The notes beneath the pieces are model-generated. The model did not search any database and had not been told where the DNA came from. It worked only from the letters and a program-made list of their open reading frames with translations. Shown piece by piece: positions 1 to 5,436 of a stretch of 5,537 nucleotides of DNA. The position numbers and the translations under genes are program-made. The DNA is from JAVBSX01 sp964576215 (GTDB lineage Bacteria; Planctomycetota; Planctomycetia; Pirellulales; Thermoguttaceae). The DNA lies in contig CAZNVM010000169.1 in the NCBI GenBank assembly GCA_964576215.1, positions 1 through 5,537 on the forward strand, read 5' to 3'. The first letter of the stretch is position 1; every line of letters starts with the position of its first letter.

Positions 1-780
1 TTGCCACGGAAGAGCTGGGGGGGAGGGGAAATGGTTGCCGAAGATGAAGACGTGCTCGGTCGTCCTGTGACGTTCGTGGAACAAATTCAGAAACGGCTTA
101 AAAAAGACCCGAATGATATTTCCGCTTACATCGACTTGGGAGACCACCATTTCCAGGCCGAACGGTACAAGGAAGCGGAAGAAGCGTATCAAAAAGCGAT
201 GCAAATGGACTTGGACAATGTTGACCTTTCGTTGCAATTGATGGACACGGTCAAACGGCGGCTTCACGCAGAACTCATCAAGCTGAAAACGGAATACGAA
301 AAAACGAAAAAACCGGAACTTAAGGAACAATTTAACACAAAAAAGGCCGAATACGATCAAAAAACGCTCGAAGTCGCCCGGCAACGGGTCAAAATCGCTC
401 CCGGCAACGCGGGGAATCATTTTGAACTTGGTGCGATTTTGTACCAGCTCGGCCAGTACAAAGAGGCGATTGCAGAATATCAGCAAGCGAAAGTCGATAC
501 GACACGGAAAGGGGAAGCCCTTCTCGCTTTGGGACAGTGTTTTCAGCAAATCAAGCAGTACAAATTGGCACAATCTCATTACCACGAGGCGATTGAGAGC
601 ATCGCGGACCAAGGCGAAAACAAGAAAAAAGCCTTGTATTTGGCGACAAAACTGGCAATCGGTCTGAAAGACTTTGCGTCAGCCGATGCTTACGCCCACC
701 AATTGGCCGCAATTGATTTTTCTTACAAAGATATCGGGGAGCTACTGGACAAAATCGCCAACCACGGTGATAATGGGTAG
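1..780 (+). CDS. TPR-repeat protein, 5' end possibly outside the window
   Basis: This is a soluble, highly charged tetratricopeptide-repeat protein, probably a protein-protein interaction scaffold; its specific role is not recognisable. TPR-like helical pairs lie at about residues 36-73 (DPNDISAYIDLGDHHF, then ERYKEAEEAYQKAM), 133-168 (NHFELGAILYQLGQYKEAI), 170-204 (ALLALGQCFQQIKQYKLA) and, more degenerate, 208-244. A Lys/Glu-rich stretch at about 85-130 between the first and second TPR looks like a long helix or coiled coil. No signal peptide or membrane segment is visible. The frame is open to the window edge, where a TTG could be a start or just an internal Leu codon. An ATG at 31 preceded by GGGAGGGG is the best internal start and would give 249 residues. 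The gene lies 73 bp upstream of rpsT in the same orientation, so co-transcription is possible. I infer a planctomycete-type protein from general style; TPR content is certain, function and true start are not. Confidence 0.8.
   Translation: MPRKSWGGGEMVAEDEDVLGRPVTFVEQIQKRLKKDPNDISAYIDLGDHHFQAERYKEAEEAYQKAMQMDLDNVDLSLQLMDTVKRRLHAELIKLKTEYEKTKKPELKEQFNTKKAEYDQKTLEVARQRVKIAPGNAGNHFELGAILYQLGQYKEAIAEYQQAKVDTTRKGEALLALGQCFQQIKQYKLAQSHYHEAIESIADQGENKKKALYLATKLAIGLKDFASADAYAHQLAAIDFSYKDIGELLDKIANHGDNG
21..28 (+). promoter_or_regulatory. Candidate Shine-Dalgarno site for an internal ATG at 31
   Basis: GGGAGGGG contains a GGAGG core at 22-26, four bases before the ATG at 31. It is the strongest ribosome-binding-like sequence in the window, and it favours residue 11 of the open frame (MVAEDEDVLG) as the true start over the TTG at base 1. 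The tract is part of a longer G-run, so it could also be coincidental coding sequence. Confidence 0.4.
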
Positions 781-796
781 TCCCCCGTAGTTTTCC

Positions 797-825
797 GGGA
801 CCGCAGGCATCTTGCCTGCGTTCCC
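797..825 (+). repeat. GC-rich hairpin between the TPR gene and rpsT
   Basis: CGCAGGCA (802-809) and TGCCTGCG (813-820) form a perfect 8-bp stem with a TCT loop. Beyond one C/T mismatch the stem continues with GGGA (797-800) against TCCC (822-825). No T-run follows, so it is not a standard intrinsic terminator. The form resembles dispersed palindromic repeats common in bacterial intergenic DNA. It could stabilise the 3' end of the TPR message or tune rpsT expression, since it sits 28 bases before the rpsT start codon. The hairpin is directly visible; its role is inferred. Confidence 0.7.
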
Positions 826-844
826 AATATTCCACTGTCAGTAT

Positions 845-850
845 AAGGAA
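845..850 (+). promoter_or_regulatory. Ribosome binding site of rpsT
   Basis: AAGGAA lies three to four bases before the ATG at 854. It supports that ATG over the TTG at 812, which would add 14 residues encoded partly by the hairpin repeat and absent from normal S20 proteins. Confidence 0.6.
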
Positions 851-853
851 ACA

Positions 854-1129
854 ATGCCAAATATTAAAAGTGCCAAAAAACGATTGAAACAGAGTCTCGT
901 TCGCAACGCTCGAAATCGGGCTCTTCGCACCACTGTCCGTAAACGCTGCAAAAAAGTTGTCAAAACGGTCAAAGAAGGCAATTTGTCGGAAGCCCAAACT
1001 GCTTTTGCCGACGCCGTGAAAACCCTTGACAAAATGGGTGCCAAGCGAGTTCTCCACAAAAACGCCGCCGCCCGGAGAAAATCCCGGCTTTCCAGGATGC
1101 TTAAAAAACTCAAAGCGGCACAAGCATAA
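854..1129 (+). CDS. rpsT: 30S ribosomal protein S20
   Basis: S20 is a small basic primary-binding protein of the small ribosomal subunit that contacts 16S rRNA near the bottom of the body. The 91-residue product matches the usual family length. It starts with the hallmark MPNIKSAKKR and is dominated by Lys/Arg helices: an RNARNRALRTTVRK block at about residues 17-30, a central EAQTAFADAVKTLDKMG helix at about 48-64, and the typical HKNAAARRKSRLSRML segment near 69-84, ending in an Ala/Lys tail. The ATG at 854 is preceded by AAGGAA. S20 synthesis is autoregulated in Escherichia coli; nothing here proves that, although the hairpin at 797-825 lies in its leader. The gene follows the TPR gene and is followed by a long non-coding stretch with no clear terminator immediately after the stop. 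Confidence 0.97.
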   Translation: MPNIKSAKKRLKQSLVRNARNRALRTTVRKRCKKVVKTVKEGNLSEAQTAFADAVKTLDKMGAKRVLHKNAAARRKSRLSRMLKKLKAAQA

Positions 1130-1155
1130 ATCCTGTCTTTCCACGACTCCACGGA

Positions 1156-1231
1156 CCGCTAACAAATTCACACGGGATACGTCGTTGCGCAGCGCAGTGA
1201 CGGAGAAAACATAAAAAGTCGTCGTTAGCGG
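1156..1231. repeat. Inverted-repeat element with CCGCTAAC/GTTAGCGG ends
   Basis: CCGCTAAC (1156-1163) and GTTAGCGG (1224-1231) are exact reverse complements about 60 bp apart. Nested inside, GTCGTTGCGC (1181-1190) and GCGCAGTGAC (1192-1201) pair fully in RNA if two G-U wobbles are allowed, apart from the bases needed to close a loop. The inner sequence GGGATACG...AGCGCAGTGAC resembles the core of the larger palindrome at 1323-1457 (GGGAACGAAGCGCAGTGACC on its other strand), so the two elements look related. It may be a degenerate non-autonomous mobile palindrome; an RNA hairpin after rpsT is an alternative. Confidence 0.5.
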
Positions 1232-1322
1232 CTTCGGTGTGTTCCTCAAAAGACCGCCAAGTCTCCCTTATGAAAAATTACGAAATCCGGTACAATCACT
1301 GGTGTTGTTTCATCAAGTAGGG

Positions 1323-1457
1323 AACAATATAAAAATAACAACCGCATTTTGTGATTGGCAGCCGGGAACGTAACGCAGTGAAGTGACCGGATTTCCCAGC
1401 TGTTTGATCCGGTCACTGCGCTTCGTTCCCGGTTGCCATTGTTATTTTTATACTGTT
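1323..1457. repeat. Long imperfect palindrome upstream of the restriction gene
   Basis: Outer arms 1323-1341 and 1439-1457 are AT-rich and complementary at 18 of 19 positions. After a 14-nt left-side bulge (1342-1355), 1356-1370 pairs with 1424-1438 with only one G-T position. After two unpaired or weak positions and a third, CGCAGTG (1374-1380) pairs with 1414-1420. A five-base AAGTG bulge follows, then ACCGGAT (1386-1392) pairs with ATCCGGT (1407-1413). The loop at 1393-1406 contains CAGCTG. The structure ends 55 bp before the restriction gene start. It resembles a miniature inverted-repeat or REP-like element; it could also fold in the 5' region of the message or serve as an operator. The pairing is directly visible; mobility and function are inference. 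Confidence 0.75.
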
Positions 1458-1512
1458 GCTAGGTAATATCGACAAACGGACTTGGCGTCAATTCCCGAAT
1501 TAATAGTCTCTC

Positions 1513-4227
1513 ATGTCCCTGAGTTGGAACGAGATTAAAGCCAGAGCCGCCCAATTTTCCCGGGATTGGAGCGGTGAGCGTACGGAAAAAGCGGAAGCAC
1601 AGTCGTTTTGGAACGATTTCTTCAATGTATTCGGTGTTCGTCGCCGAACGGTCGCGTCCTTTGAGGAAAAGGTGCGTAACATCAAAGGGCGTTTCGGGTT
1701 CATTGACCTGTTTTGGCGGGGCAAAATGCTTGCCGAACACAAATCGTTCGGCCAGTCGCTCGACAAAGCGGCGACACAAGCGTTCGAGTATATTCAATGC
1801 CTCAAGGACGAAAACCGTGACGACGAAGCACCCCGGTATGTGGTCGTTTCCGATTTTGCGACCATCGTTCTGTACGATCTTGAGCCGGACGAAGGGGACC
1901 CGCCGATTCTCACGTTTCCGCTTGAGGATTTCCCCAAGCACATCCACGCGTTCGCGTTCATTCCCGGCTACAAGGTTCACCGCCTTCAAAAAGAGGACAC
2001 GGCCAACATCCGGGCCGCCGAATTGATGGGAAATATCCACGACGCTCTCGCCGCCAACGGGTACTCTGGCGATTTCCTCGAACGCTTTCTGGTACGTCTC
2101 CTGTTTTGCTTTTTTGCCGAAGATACCGGGATTTTTGAACCGAGCGGTTTTACCGTCTACCTCGAACAAAGTACCCAGGAAGACGGGAGTGATCTCGGTC
2201 CGAAATTGGGGAAACTGTTTGAAGTTCTCGACACCCCGGAACACGAACGCCAGGCAAACTTGGACGAATTGCTTGTTTCCCTGCGTTACGTCGACGGCGG
2301 CCTGTTCGAAGAAACGTTGCGAACACCGGACTGCAATCGGGCCATTCGTGATGCAATCCTTGTGGCAACCCGGTTTGATTGGAGCCGCATTTCGCCGGCG
2401 GTGTTCGGATCGCTCTTTCAAACGGTCATGGACCCGGATGCCCGGCGGCGTTGCGGGGCACATTACACGGAAGAAGAGAACATTTTAAAAGTGCTCCGTC
2501 CGTTGTTTTTGGACGACCTGCGGGCGGAATTCGAAAAAATCAAGTCGAACAAGTCGAAATTACGGGAATTTCACCAAAAATTGGCGTCGTTGACGTTTTT
2601 CGATCCGGCCTGTGGTTGTGGAAATTTTTTGGCGTTGGCCTATCGGGAATTGAGGTTGCTTGAAATCGAGGTTCTGGAGAAACTTTACCGAAACGAGCAG
2701 AAATTTTTCGGCACCGACTTTATTTCGCAGGTCGATGTCGATCAGTTTTACGGGATCGAAATCGTCGAGTTCCCGGTGCGCATCGCGGAGACGGCCCTTT
2801 GGATCATGGACCACCAGATGAACGTCGAAGCCTCCAAGCGATTCGGCAGGTATGTTGTCCGGCTCCCTTTACAAAAATCGGCCAAGATCGTTCACGGCAA
2901 CGCCTTGCGAATCGATTGGAATGAGGTGATACCAAAGGAAAAGTGCTCGTATATCCTGGGGAATCCGCCTTATGTGGGGGCGAAATATCAGGATGCCGTG
3001 CAAAAAGAAGACGTTAAGTTGGTTTTCGGAAAAACTTCGAACGCCGGGTTGCTTGACTATGTTTCCTGCTGGTATTTCAAGGCGGCGGAGTATATTCAGA
3101 ACACCACAATTCAAGTCGCCTTTGTTTCAACGAATTCAATTACGCAAGGCGAACAGGTCGGAATACTAGGGGCGGAATTGTTTAGGCAAGGTGTTAAGAT
3201 TAACTTTGCCTATGCGGCATTCGTATGGACAAGTGAAGGAAGTGGAAAAGCACATGTCCATTGTGTGATCATCGGGTTTTCGCTCAAAAATAAGCCGGTC
3301 AAGCAAATTTTTGAAGGAGAAAAAGAAAAGATTACCGCGCGAGATGTACGTAATATCAACCTGTATCTCGTGGATGCGCCAGATGTACTGATTACCAACC
3401 GCTCCAAACCGATTTGTGCTGTTCCGGTGATCAACTTTGGTAATCAACCGATTGATGGGGGGCACTTGATTCTGAAACCTGACGAAAGAACGGAATTGCT
3501 TCGAGTCTGTCCCGAAGCCAGGGGCTTTATCAGGCCGTATGTCGGTGCGTATGAGTTTATCAACAATATCAAACGCTACTGCCTTTGGCTTAAAGAAGCG
3601 GAAACCTCAGTCATCCGCTCGTTACCGGAAATCAAAGCCAGGGTCGAAGCGGTAAAAAAATTCCGTTTGGAAAGCAAGCGTGCCGCTACACGGGAACTGG
3701 CGAAGACCGCTTCGGAGTTTGCGTTTATCAGTCATCCGGAAAGCAAGTACCTTTTGATTCCATCTGTTTCTTCGGAGCATCGTGATTATATTCCGATGGG
3801 ATTTATGCCTGCAAGAACGATTGCGAGCAATCTCTGTTTGATCGTGCCGGGAGCGAGTTTGTATCATTTCGGCGTACTCACCTCAACGATGCACATGGAC
3901 TGGATGCGCCGTGTGTGTGGACGGCTTGAAAGTCGCTACCGTTACTCGGCAAAAATTGTTTATAATAATTTTCCGTGGCCGAAGCCAACCGAAACGCAAC
4001 TGAAAAAAGTTGAAGAGGCGGCCCAGACTGTTTTAAATACCCGCAAAATTCATTCTGAAAGTACGTTAGCCAATCTCTACGCGATCGGCTTTATGCCAAC
4101 CGACTTGGCAAAAGCTCATCGCGAACTCGACCATGCCGTTGATCGCTGTTACCGCTCCAAACCATTCAAAAGCGAACAGGAACGATTGGAATTTTTATTT
4201 GAACTTTACGAAACGCTAACGAAATAA
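1513..4227 (+). CDS. MmeI-like type IIL restriction endonuclease/adenine-N6 methyltransferase
   Basis: This is a single-chain restriction-modification enzyme: it should methylate adenine on one strand of its site using S-adenosylmethionine and cut unmodified DNA at a fixed distance away. At 904 residues it is close to MmeI (about 919). Domains in order: N-terminal nuclease with D65-X9-E75-X-K77, the family's catalytic pattern; helical spacer at about 160-310; GAHYTEEENILKV at 315-327 (motif X region); SAM-binding FFDPACGCGNFL at 362-373... (D364, G368, G370); YGIEI at 413-417; catalytic GNPPY at 483-487, typical of N6-adenine enzymes; target recognition domain at about 610-820 with YIPMGF, SLYHFG, GRLESRYRYS and YNNFPWP; helical C-terminus at 825-904. 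The ATG at 1513 is forced by an in-frame TAG at 1504-1506; no clear Shine-Dalgarno is visible. No partner genes adjoin it, as expected for a self-sufficient system. GC drops in the second half. The recognition sequence cannot be read with confidence. BREX PglX or type I HsdM are less likely given the nuclease domain and length. Confidence 0.93.
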   Translation: MSLSWNEIKARAAQFSRDWSGERTEKAEAQSFWNDFFNVFGVRRRTVASFEEKVRNIKGRFGFIDLFWRGKMLAEHKSFGQSLDKAATQAFEYIQCLKDENRDDEAPRYVVVSDFATIVLYDLEPDEGDPPILTFPLEDFPKHIHAFAFIPGYKVHRLQKEDTANIRAAELMGNIHDALAANGYSGDFLERFLVRLLFCFFAEDTGIFEPSGFTVYLEQSTQEDGSDLGPKLGKLFEVLDTPEHERQANLDELLVSLRYVDGGLFEETLRTPDCNRAIRDAILVATRFDWSRISPAVFGSLFQTVMDPDARRRCGAHYTEEENILKVLRPLFLDDLRAEFEKIKSNKSKLREFHQKLASLTFFDPACGCGNFLALAYRELRLLEIEVLEKLYRNEQKFFGTDFISQVDVDQFYGIEIVEFPVRIAETALWIMDHQMNVEASKRFGRYVVRLPLQKSAKIVHGNALRIDWNEVIPKEKCSYILGNPPYVGAKYQDAVQKEDVKLVFGKTSNAGLLDYVSCWYFKAAEYIQNTTIQVAFVSTNSITQGEQVGILGAELFRQGVKINFAYAAFVWTSEGSGKAHVHCVIIGFSLKNKPVKQIFEGEKEKITARDVRNINLYLVDAPDVLITNRSKPICAVPVINFGNQPIDGGHLILKPDERTELLRVCPEARGFIRPYVGAYEFINNIKRYCLWLKEAETSVIRSLPEIKARVEAVKKFRLESKRAATRELAKTASEFAFISHPESKYLLIPSVSSEHRDYIPMGFMPARTIASNLCLIVPGASLYHFGVLTSTMHMDWMRRVCGRLESRYRYSAKIVYNNFPWPKPTETQLKKVEEAAQTVLNTRKIHSESTLANLYAIGFMPTDLAKAHRELDHAVDRCYRSKPFKSEQERLEFLFELYETLTK

Positions 4228-4266
4228 CCGTTTTTTCAACCAAAGAGCGTTTTTTCATGCAAATGG

Positions 4267-4302
4267 ATCAACTGGTCACTTAATGCAAGTGACCTGATTT
4301 TT
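4267..4302 (+). terminator. Hairpin plus T-run after the restriction gene
   Basis: GGTCACTT (4274-4281) and AAGTGACC (4287-4294) form a perfect 8-bp stem with an AATGC loop. ATCA (4267-4270) can pair with TGAT (4295-4298) across a three-base bulge. Five Ts (4298-4302) follow, giving an intrinsic-terminator shape 40-75 bp after the stop codon. The same sequence is similar to the core of the palindrome upstream of the gene, so the terminator may be a co-opted repeat. Confidence 0.55.
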
Positions 4303-4303
4303 C
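4281..4303 (+). repeat. Dispersed repeat core, second copy
   Basis: Aligned with 1371-1397, this segment reads TAATGC, a four-base gap, AAGTGACC, then TGATTTTTC, against TAACGC, AGTG, AAGTGACC, GGATTTCCC. Only four substitutions and one gap separate them, in the same orientation. The two copies bracket the restriction gene. The likeness is short enough that chance cannot be fully excluded, but both copies sit in palindromes, which strengthens the case. Confidence 0.45.
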
Positions 4304-4345
4304 TGGTTCCCCACCGAAATCAGTGGGTAATCGTACGAATTATCA

Positions 4346-4365
4346 CTATGCCCTATGCCCTGTCC
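4346..4365 (+). repeat. Short CTATGCC heptamer repeat upstream of tilS
   Basis: CTATGCC occurs twice in tandem (4346-4352, 4353-4359), followed by the degenerate CTGTCC (4360-4365). It ends 16 bp before the tilS start. It has the same period of seven as the different-sequence array at the 3' end of tilS, so both may be members of short tandemly repeated heptamer families. Confidence 0.5.
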
Positions 4366-4382
4366 TTGACTGTTTGAGTCAA
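4366..4382. promoter_or_regulatory. Small inverted repeat touching the tilS start codon
   Basis: TTGACT (4366-4371) and AGTCAA (4377-4382) are perfect inverted repeats with a GTTTG spacer; the last A is the first base of the tilS ATG. As RNA it could form a six-base-pair hairpin ending at the start codon, or as DNA it could be a binding site. No clear Shine-Dalgarno sequence is present here. A six-base arm can arise by chance, so the regulatory role is only a possibility. Confidence 0.3.
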
Positions 4383-5356
4383 TGAAGATTAAACACTGGT
4401 TATCCAACGGAGTTCTTTTGGCGGTGTCCGGCGGAGCGGATTCCGTCGCTCTGTTGCGGCTTTTCACGGAAAACCGTCAATCCGATGAAACGCTTGCCGT
4501 CGCTCACGTGAATCACGGCTTGCGGGGCGACGATTCCGAAGAAGACGCACGGTTCGTTCGGGAACTTGCCGCACGTTTTTCGTTGCCGTATTTCGAACAC
4601 CGAATTACGAAGCACGATTGGACCTCCGACGAAACCGGAAGCCGTGAATCGGCGGCAAGAAATTTACGATACGACTTTCTCCTTGAGACCGCCCAGCGTA
4701 ACGGCTTGCGGTATATCGCAACGGCGCACACGAAAAACGACCAAGTTGAAACCGTGCTCCATCGGATTCTACGGGGAACCGGAATCGCCGGGCTTTCCGG
4801 CATCCCGGCGGTCCGACCGATGAACGAGGCAGTGTCGCTGATTCGTCCGCTTCTGCAAGTTTCACGGCAGGAAATTCTGGACTACCTGAACCGACTGGAC
4901 CAACCGTATCGGGTCGATCTTTCGAACGCTTCTCCCGAATTTACGCGAAACCGGATTCGGCTGAAATTATTGCCGCAGTTGAAGGCCCAGTACAATCCGA
5001 ACATCGACGACGCGCTTTTGCAACTTGCTGCTCTGGCGTCGGAAGTCCAACAAACGCTGGACGAAAAAACGGCAACGCTTCGGGAAGAATCTGTTCGTAC
5101 CATCACGGAAAACGAAATCGTTTTGGACCGAACCCGTTTGTTACGGGAATCGCCGTTTCAGATTTGCGAACTACTCGTCGCTCTTTGGAAGGAACAACGT
5201 TGGCCGCTTCGGCGAATAGGTTTTGAGCAATGGAAAAGAATGGAGCAATGGATTCGTGATCCGCAAACGCCGCGTCTGTTTTTCACGGGAGAAATCGAAG
5301 CCGCTCTGGATATCAAAACGGAAACCGTTCGGATTAGGTCAGTGGTCAGTGATTAG
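4382..5356 (+). CDS. tilS: tRNA(Ile)-lysidine synthetase
   Basis: TilS is a cytoplasmic ATP-dependent enzyme that attaches lysine to C34 of the CAU-anticodon isoleucine tRNA, making lysidine so the tRNA reads AUA and is charged with isoleucine. Visible signatures: the PP-loop SGGADS at residues 16-21; AHVNHGLRG at 41-49; SRESAARNLRYDFL at 87-100; TAHTKNDQVETVL at 114-126 followed by RILRGTGIAGLSGI; RPLL at 155-158; and FTRNRIRLKLLPQL at 187-200. The 324-residue length fits short TilS forms that lack the extra C-terminal domain of the 430-residue enterobacterial type. An in-frame TGA at 4367-4369 leaves ATG 4382 as the natural start. The final codons (SVVSD) and the stop lie within a heptamer repeat array, so the C-terminus is probably repeat-derived. 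The upstream terminator-like hairpin suggests its own promoter, which I cannot place confidently. Confidence 0.96.
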   Translation: MKIKHWLSNGVLLAVSGGADSVALLRLFTENRQSDETLAVAHVNHGLRGDDSEEDARFVRELAARFSLPYFEHRITKHDWTSDETGSRESAARNLRYDFLLETAQRNGLRYIATAHTKNDQVETVLHRILRGTGIAGLSGIPAVRPMNEAVSLIRPLLQVSRQEILDYLNRLDQPYRVDLSNASPEFTRNRIRLKLLPQLKAQYNPNIDDALLQLAALASEVQQTLDEKTATLREESVRTITENEIVLDRTRLLRESPFQICELLVALWKEQRWPLRRIGFEQWKRMEQWIRDPQTPRLFFTGEIEAALDIKTETVRIRSVVSD

Positions 5357-5400
5357 TGATTAGTGGTTAGTGGTTAGTGGTTAGTGGTTAGTGGTTAGTC
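5336..5400 (+). repeat. Heptamer tandem array (AGTGGTT) over the tilS stop codon
   Basis: From 5341 the units are AGTGGTC, AGTGATT twice, AGTGGTT five times, then AGTC; AGGTC (5336-5340) may be a further degenerate unit. The period is exactly seven. Because seven is not a multiple of three, the TAG at unit junctions falls successively in all three forward frames, and the complementary CTAA gives TAA in all three reverse frames. The tilS stop (5354-5356) is the first such TAG in its frame. Identical central units and degenerate left units suggest recent expansion by slippage. Confidence 0.95.
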
Positions 5401-5436
5401 AGGGCCAGCGCATGTTATTTTGCTTGAAAAGCGGGC

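Larger units (their letters stand above)
1130..1512. other. Non-coding stretch rich in inverted repeats
   Basis: This 383-bp gap between rpsT and the restriction gene holds no convincing gene. Its content is two palindromic elements (1156-1231 and 1323-1457), described separately, joined by about 90 bp of unremarkable DNA. A TACAAT at 1291-1296 resembles a -10 box, but its -35 partner (TTATGA at 17-bp spacing) is poor. TATACT at 1449-1454 and TAATAT at 1464-1469, at the right palindrome arm, are other candidate -10 boxes close to the downstream gene. I see no tRNA or recognisable riboswitch. Confidence 0.6.

Noticed and set aside
781..800. Alternative hairpin TCCC/GGGA competing with the 797-825 stem (attenuator)
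   Set aside because: Only four base pairs with a large poorly matched interior; too weak to call a switch.
812..853. Upstream TTG start for rpsT
   Set aside because: It would begin inside the GC-rich hairpin and add 14 residues not found in S20 proteins, while ATG 854 has an AAGGAA site and the standard MPNIKSAKKR start.
551..1249. 232-residue reading frame on the minus strand
   Set aside because: It overlaps the end of the TPR gene, all of rpsT and the palindrome region in antisense, with no family signature.
1268..1296. Sigma-70 promoter with TACAAT as -10 box
   Set aside because: The -10 box is good, but the spaced -35 hexamer TTATGA matches the consensus at only three positions, and the palindrome intervenes before the gene.
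1459..2463. 334-residue reading frame on the minus strand
   Set aside because: It lies antisense to the nuclease and spacer part of the MmeI-like gene, whose motifs are unmistakable; the antisense product has no recognisable domain and is a codon-bias shadow.
1513..4227. BREX PglX or a type I HsdM subunit
   Set aside because: No BREX or hsdS/hsdR genes adjoin it, and the N-terminal D-X9-E-X-K nuclease motif, length and C-terminal recognition domain fit the MmeI family better.
4310..4327. CCCAC/GTGGG hairpin
   Set aside because: A five-base stem with an eight-base loop is expected by chance and has no supporting context.
5341..5400. CRISPR array
   Set aside because: Units are seven bases long and contiguous with no spacers, so this is a simple tandem repeat.
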